A DNA stretch of 64,000 bases, from assembly GCF_002127325.2 (NCBI RefSeq), contig NC_035434.2:81842664-81906663 (forward strand), given 5' to 3'. The notes below the pieces were generated by a model. It was given only the letters and a program-made list of their open reading frames with translations, was not told the origin of the DNA and ran no database searches. Shown here one piece after another: positions 58,580 to 64,000 of this stretch; the first letter of the stretch is position 1, and each line of letters begins with the position of its first letter. The position numbers and the translations under genes are program-made. Source of the DNA: Helianthus annuus. Taxonomy: Eukaryota; Streptophyta; Magnoliopsida; Asterales; Asteraceae.

Positions 58580-59802
58580 CTATCTCATATTTATATCCTT
58601 TTGCCCAAAAACATATCTTAAACTCTTATGATCGGTGAAAATGGTGAACTTACTACAGTAAAGGTGATGTCTCCAAATCTTAAGGGCAAAAATTATGGCT
58701 CCTAATTCTAGATCATGTGTTGTATAATTCTCTTCATGATTCTTAAGTTGTCTAGAGGCATAGGCTATAACCTTTTGACGTTGCATTAACACACATCCAT
58801 AACCTACCTTAGCAGCGTCACAATAGATTACAAAGTCTTCAGTTCCTTCCGGTAACACTAGTATGGGTGCGTTGGTTAATCTTTGCTTAAGAATTCTAAA
58901 GGCTTCTTCTTGCTTTGGTCCCCATTCAAACTTAACAGATTCACAGGTTAGCTTAGTTAAGAGAATGGCTATTCTAGAAAAATCTCGGATAAATCGTCTA
59001 TAATAACCGGCCAGTCCTAGAAAACTTCTAACCTTTGTTGGTGATTCAGGGGTTTTCCATTTAGTAGTTGTCTCAATCTTTTTGGGATCCACATGAATTC
59101 CTTCATGATTAACTAAATGTCCAAGAAATTCCACTTCTTCTAACCAAAACTCACACTTCGAAAATTTAGCATAAAACTTTTCTTTTCTCAATAAACTTAG
59201 GAGTGCATGTAGGTGCTCTGCATTTCCTCTTTACTCTTAGAGTAAATAAGAATGTCATCTATAAAGACAATTATGAATTTATCCAAATATGGCTTACATA
59301 TTCGGTTCATCATGTCCGTAAATGTGGTTGGGGCATTGGTTAAACCGAATGGCATGACAGTAAATTCATTATGGACATACCTTGTTCTAAAAGCGGTATT
59401 AGGAATGTCCTCTTCCTGTACCTTTAATTGATGATATCCTAAGTGTAAATCGATTTTAGAAAAGAATCGAGCTCCTTGTAACTGATCAAACAAATTGTCA
59501 AATAAGATAGGTGCTCCCCATGGCGATGAACTTGGCTGTATGAATCCTTTCTCTAACATTTCGTCTAACTGCTTCTTTAGCTCTTGAATTTCTGCGGGTG
59601 CCAAATGGTAAGGTGCTTTGGCAATTGGTGTTGTTTCTGGTAGCAGATGAATTCTGAATTCGACTTCTCTGTCCGGCGGTAATCCTGGTAGTTTTTCTGG
59701 GAATACTTCTGAAAATTGGGATACTATGGGGATATCTTTCAATTCCTTTCCTTTAGTGTTAATGATTATGGAAATCATATACACTAGTGATCGTTTTCTC
59801 AC
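58580..59802 (-). pseudogene. G3 reverse transcriptase and RNase H
   Basis: RT 59197-59802 ([27 protein letters not shown], active-site [10 protein letters not shown]) and 58580-59191 ([11 protein letters not shown], then RNase [36 protein letters not shown]). About 35 residues of the fingers (between GAPILF and DNLFDQL) are deleted in frame. One frame change lies near 59195. Confidence 0.88.
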
Positions 59803-60293
59803 ACAACTTGTTGTTTCATCACAAAGATGAATTTCGTGGATCTAGATGGATTATCTCCTTTAATTGTGATCTTTTCACCCTTTGGTGAATTTACTTGGAT
59901 TGACTTTTGATCACATAGAATACTGGCTTTATTGGCTATTTAACCAATCCTTTCCTAATACAATATCAAATCCTGCCAGATTCATTGGGTAAAGATTTGC
60001 AATAAACTTTTGATTTAAAAATTCTATTCTTGCTCCTTGCAATATTTTGGTAATCTTAATAGATTCTCCGTTTGCTGTCTCTACTCGACACTATTGCTGA
60101 AGTTTAGTTAATGGTTGATTGAGAAATTTGTAAAATGAAGTATTAATAAAACTTTGTTCGCACCAGAGTCAAATAATACTTTGGCAAAAACATCATTAAC
60201 TAAAAACGTACCGGCAATCACGTCCGGAATCATTTTGGCTTCTTCTGCAGTCAGAACAAAGGCTCTAGCATTTTTAGTAGTCTTGTTGTTCAT
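59803..60293 (-). pseudogene. G3 protease, broken
   Basis: 60108-60293 holds TAEEAKMIPDVIAGTFLVND and VLFDSGAN, then a one-base frameshift destroys the rest. Remains of the GMDWL region follow out of frame down to about 59820. Confidence 0.82.
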
Positions 60294-61130
60294 GGCTGGA
60301 GCTAGTTTCGGACAATTTGGCTTGATATGACCCTTTTCTCCACGATTAAAGCATACCCCATTACTTGGTTTCTTCCTACAATCTTCTTCTTTGTGTCTAG
60401 GTATCTTGAAGAAATTGCAGTAGGTGGAGCATCTTCCTGAATGCTTCTTCCTACAGGCTTTACGGTAAGGGGTAGAGGTAGAACCTATATTTTTCCCACG
60501 GTTGGAATTACCGTAGCGAAATTCCTGGGTAAGCCTTTAAGCTAGGTTCTTCCTTTGGTTTTCTTCTTGTGTACATACCAGTTCACCAGTCAAGGTATTT
60601 GCTAGTTCTACAGCTTCTTCTATAGTTTGTGGTCTAGCCGTCTTGACTACATGTCTAATTTCACTGATTAATCCCCAGATGTAACGGGAAATTAATACTG
60701 GTTCTGGTGATGCTAGGGTTGGAACTATTCTAGCATATTCAAAGAATGTAGTAGTGTAACCCTTGATGTCTACTCCTGTCATTCTAAGGTTTAAGAATTT
60801 ATTAGCTATCTGTTCCTTTTCATTGGGAGGATTGAATTTTCTTTCCACCATGTTCTTAAATTCATTCCATTCCATATTATAGGTTCTATCACTTCCCCTA
60901 GACTGGAGAATAGTGTTCCACCATTCTAAAGCTGAGTTCTTACAGATTGTAAGCAAACATTATCTTATCCTCTTCCGCACACTTGCTTATTTATTAGACC
61001 GCCTTAGTCTTTTCTATCCAGCATAGAGCTGCAATGGCTCCTTCATTGCCAAAGAATTCTATTGGTTTACAGGACCAGAATTCTTTGTAAGAACAACCAT
61101 AAGACATGGTTCTTCTTCTTTTTGGAATTC
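60294..61130 (-). pseudogene. G3 gag, N-terminus missing
   Basis: Starts within gag at PKRRRTMSYGCSYKEF; the first ~80 codons seen in G2 and G1 are absent. Capsid motifs ALEWWNTILQSRG, FLNLRMTG and SRYIWGL; zinc knuckle region degraded near 60380-60460. Frameshift or stop near 60957-60995. Confidence 0.85.
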
Positions 61131-61177
61131 GCAGAACACTTCTGTGGCTGAAATCAGTGGTTGTAGCAACCCCCTTC

Positions 61178-62514
61178 TGTCGCAACCCCCGACCCCTGCC
61201 TCATGAGGCGGGCGGCCGCGACCTACTCAGAGATGGTGTTATCGGTGTTTATCATTATTTGGCAGCGGAAATTTCATCAGTACTGTAGTTAGGAAATATT
61301 TTATCAGAGTAAACACCACATTTTATAATAATAACTATATTGGGATAAAACCCAAGTTTTTGTTACAAACAGGTTTACAGGGATAAACCCTATTTTATTG
61401 AAATAAAACATCTTCTTTATTTAGGTAACTTTTATAGCTACTATTCCAAGCCTTCAGTGCTGTCCAGCTGGATTCTATTTGGCTTTCACATTTTATTACC
61501 TGAAACGTGTTTAAAAACATTTTGTTAGTGGGAAATACTGGTGAGTGAATCCCAATTTAATCAAGAAGAGTTTTATCATTTCACAGTATTGAGAGCGATT
61601 ACAATGTTTATATCTACACAATTACTCATTCAGTACTGTCAATCCTGACTGGTGGGTCATATTACTCATTTGCTATCTCGTTGTCCAATGGTAACATGTT
61701 CCACATTTCGTATACAAAACCCCAACATACCGGCAGTAGTTGAAGAATTACAAAGACTCAATCACTACTATTTATAATTTAAAATAATTTAGGTTTTGTA
61801 AAAATATTTTACAAAAAGGAGATTACTCATATTGCTATCTTAGGTAATTTCCCGTGGCTTCCTGGCTATAATCTATAAATTTTAAATAATGCACACACGT
61901 TAGTATAATAACCCAAATTTACATTAGTTATACCCTCCCCGAGATAGAATTCCAACGACTACGTCGGGCAGAGTCTCAACAGCCGTTACGGAGTGCTAGA
62001 TCAATCAGGCAACGTATCTAATACGTAACCGGGGGTTAAAATAAATACAACGAGGCAGAGCTTCGCTTTTTAGGGGGTATTATGCCCGAATATTATAATT
62101 GCTATGTAGAAATTAGAGAGAGAGAGAGAGAGAGAAAATGAACGAACTGGGACTGAAGGTCGATCGCCTCTTTATATAGGGCTGTTCGGCCCTTTTCTCG
62201 CGCCCCGCGACGACAGAAGGCAGGGCCTTCGCGGCCCGCGACATAGGCACAGTAGCTTGGCCCGGTCATGGGGTAGGTTCGACGGATGGCGGGACACGTG
62301 GCGGCTCCGGGTCACGCCGCTTGTCCTCTCGCTCGCGGCCCGCGTAAGCTCAAGGATAGTCTGTCCGACAGACTTATTTTATTGTTTTTATTTTATTTTT
62401 AATTATATAAAGGTATTTTGGGACCGGTTTTCGTATATGGGGTGTATTTTAGGATGTATAGGGACATTTTAAATATTTTAAGGGTAGCAGAAGTATTTTA
62501 AGAGGGTTGTTATA
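61178..62514 (-). repeat. G3 5' LTR
   Basis: 1337 bp, TGTCGCAACC...GGTTGTTATA. Minus TATA box 62171-62178; upstream boxes CTCGCGCCCCGCGACG (62198-62213) and CGCGGCCCGCG (62230-62240). A GA run (about 62116-62133) lies downstream of the TATA box. Confidence 0.92.
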
Positions 62515-63662
62515 TCTGGAATCATTTTGGCTTCTTCTGCAGTTAGAACAAATGCTCTATCATTTTTAGTAGTCTTGTTGTTCATGGCTGGAGCTAGTTT
62601 CAGACAGTTCGACATGATATGACCTTGTTCCCCACTATTGTAGCATATCCTATTGTTAGAATATCCTATTGTTAGGTTTCTTCCTGCAGTCTTCTTCCTT
62701 GTGTCCAGATATTTTGCTGAAATTATAGTATATAGAGCATCTTCCAGAATGCTTACTTTTGCAATACTTGCAGTAAGGTGTAGAAGTAGAACCTACATTT
62801 TTCCCATGATTGGAATTTCCATAGCGAAATTCTTGGGTAAGCTTTTGAGCTAGGTTCTTCCTCTGGTTTCTTCTTGTGTACGTACCAGTTCATCAGTCAA
62901 GGTATTTGCTAGTTCTACAGCTTCTTCTATAGTTTCGGGTCTACCTGCCTTGACTACATGTCTAATTTCACTGATTAATCCCCAGATGTAACGGGAGATT
63001 AATACTGGTTCTGGTGATGCTAGGGTTGGCACTATTCTAGCATATTCAAAGAATGTAGTAGTGTAACCCTTGCTGTCTACTCCAGTCATTCTAAGGTTTA
63101 AGAATTTATTAGCTATCTATTTCTTTTCATTAGGAGGACATAATTTTCTTTCCACCATATTCTTAAATTCATTCCATTCCATATTATATGTTCTGTCACT
63201 TCCCCTAGACAGGAGGATAGTGTTCCACCATTCTAAAGCTGAGTTCTTAAACAGATTAGAAGCAAACATTATCTTATCCTCTTCCACGCACTTGCTTTTT
63301 TTTAAGACTGCCTCAGTCTTTTCTATCTAGCGTAGGGCTGCAATGGCTCCTTCATTGCTAGAGAATTCTATTGGTTTACAGGACCAGAATTCTTTGTAAG
63401 AACAACCATAAGACATGGTTCTTCTTCTTTTTGGAATTGGCACTTGAAGTAATGATCCATTGTTTACACTGTGATCAGGTTCAGTAGGTGGTCGTTTACT
63501 TCCATGATTACTTTTATTATTTTCTGCTTCCTTAACTGTTTTGATAATATATGGCATTGCGTCTATAATCCCTTGTGCCACTATGTGTTGGATGGCACTG
63601 TTATCTACTCGGTTTCCGTTATTATCGTTATTCGGATTTTCTTGATTCACTTCGTTGTCCAT
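62515..63662 (-). pseudogene. G2 gag and start of protease
   Basis: ATG at 63660-63662 (MDNEVNQENP). N-terminal helix, then PKRRRTMSYGCSYKEF, capsid core (ALEWWNTILLSRG, FLNLRMTG, SRYIWGL), basic linker and a degenerate Cys/His region (a Cys of the first knuckle reads Ser). Stops at about 63327 (Trp to TAG) and near 63119; frameshift near 62860. Reads into protease (TAEEAKMIPD-like) up to the G3 insertion at 62515. Confidence 0.87.
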
Positions 63663-63856
63663 CTGGATTTTAAACATTTACCATGTATTAATATCACAGG
63701 AAAATATCTAATGCAAACAATCACACAACAAGCATATTGATCAAAATCGTCGAACATTGTGACCTTTACTCTATTTTATATATATGCGTCTAGTACAAAC
63801 TGTGACTGAAATCTAAAGTACAATTCTAGTATGCATCAGTAACTATTAACTATTTT

Positions 63857-63895
<39 letters not shown>

Positions 63896-63948
63896 CTTAC
63901 AAACATATATGTATATATATATATATGTATATATATATATTATTACTA
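63663..63948 (-). other. G2 spacer between the extra ORF and gag
   Basis: AT-rich with (TA)n at 63860-63893 and 63908-63941. Same arrangement as G1 4870-5168. Confidence 0.6.
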
Positions 63949-64000
63949 TTACTGATAAGGGTTCATCCAAAACTGCATGTTACGCTCGTCATACTTCCAA
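63949..64000 (-). CDS. 3' end of the G2 extra ORF
   Basis: Sixteen readable codons end KYDERNMQFWMNPYQ before TAA at 63949-63951. The motif matches KYDEREMQY at the end of the G1 extra ORF, in the same position relative to gag. The rest lies outside the window, so intactness is unknown. Confidence 0.6.
   Translation of the reverse strand, partial: WKYDERNMQFWMNPYQ

Larger units (their letters stand above)
53155..62514 (-). mobile_element. Element G3: same gypsy family, inserted in G2
   Basis: LTRs 53155-56980 (split) and 61178-62514, TSD TCTGG (53150-53154, 62515-62519). Interior 56981-61177 has, in sense order, gag without its N-terminus, protease, RT, RNase H and integrase. The tRNA primer site, the extra ORF and the first ~80 gag codons are absent: the 5' LTR is joined after about 8 nt to unrelated sequence and then gag. 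The LTRs are similar in length (1334 and 1337 bp). Confidence 0.92.
48471..64000 (-). mobile_element. Element G2: Ty3/gypsy chromovirus, split by G3
   Basis: 3' LTR 48471-49808, polypurine tract, integrase/chromodomain, RNase H, RT and protease up to 53154. G3 follows (53155-62514), then the rest of protease and gag (62515-63662) and the extra ORF's 3' end (63949-64000). The 5' LTR is outside the window. The G3 insertion site is shown by TSD TCTGG and by protease sequence continuing exactly across it. Damage is mostly single nonsense changes plus several frameshifts in RT/RNase H. Confidence 0.92.

Overview
The window is nuclear DNA of a flowering plant. One host gene with plant-type introns sits at the left edge; almost everything else is a nest of LTR retrotransposons and small foldback elements. 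The families (Tekay/Del-like chromoviruses with 1.3-3.4 kb LTRs, a Copia family with a very long gag, initiator-Met primer sites) look most like daisy-family (Asteraceae) genomes. That placement is from memory and is an inference.

Layout. 1-1132 (minus): first five coding exons of an ABC transporter A (ABCA7-like) gene that runs off the left edge, with a TATA box and a GA-rich leader. 2195-14874: a truncated Ty3/gypsy element (here G1, minus) whose 5' LTR was split by a plus-strand Copia element (7042-14459, TSD TAGGG). 14875-15460: Copia RNase H remnant. 15527-20224 and 29929-34545: chains of foldback/MITE elements separated by (TA)n tracts. 20245-29928: a gag-only element with 3.2/3.4 kb LTRs. 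34546-44781: a Tekay-like element with 2783-bp LTRs and TSD GCATC. 44889-48297: solo LTR, TSD CCTAC. 48471-64000: a second copy of the G family (G2), split in its protease region by a third copy (G3, 53155-62514, TSD TCTGG), whose 5'-most plus-strand LTR is itself split by a solo LTR (53672-56158, TSD GGTAA).

What the parts do together. No element here has an intact pol. The Copia and the 20245-29928 element keep only gag-type coding, the Tekay copy lost part of protease, and G2 and G3 share one nonsense codon in integrase. The nest therefore looks like elements copied in trans by autonomous relatives elsewhere. All gypsy-type elements lie on the minus strand; only Copia material is on the plus strand.

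Most unusual signals: (1) arrays of short hairpins whose stems change on both sides while the spacer or loop stays fixed, at 23931-24265, at 35009-35313 (repeated at 42462-42766), and in palindromic form near 54480-55640; (2) an extra sense ORF between the 5' LTR and gag of the G family, seen in two copies; (3) a Copia leader with eleven copies of an ATTTCGCTCC motif at about 25-nt spacing and inverted copies around the LTR TATA box; (4) a nonsense codon shared by G2 and G3; (5) foldback elements joined through (TA)n tracts.
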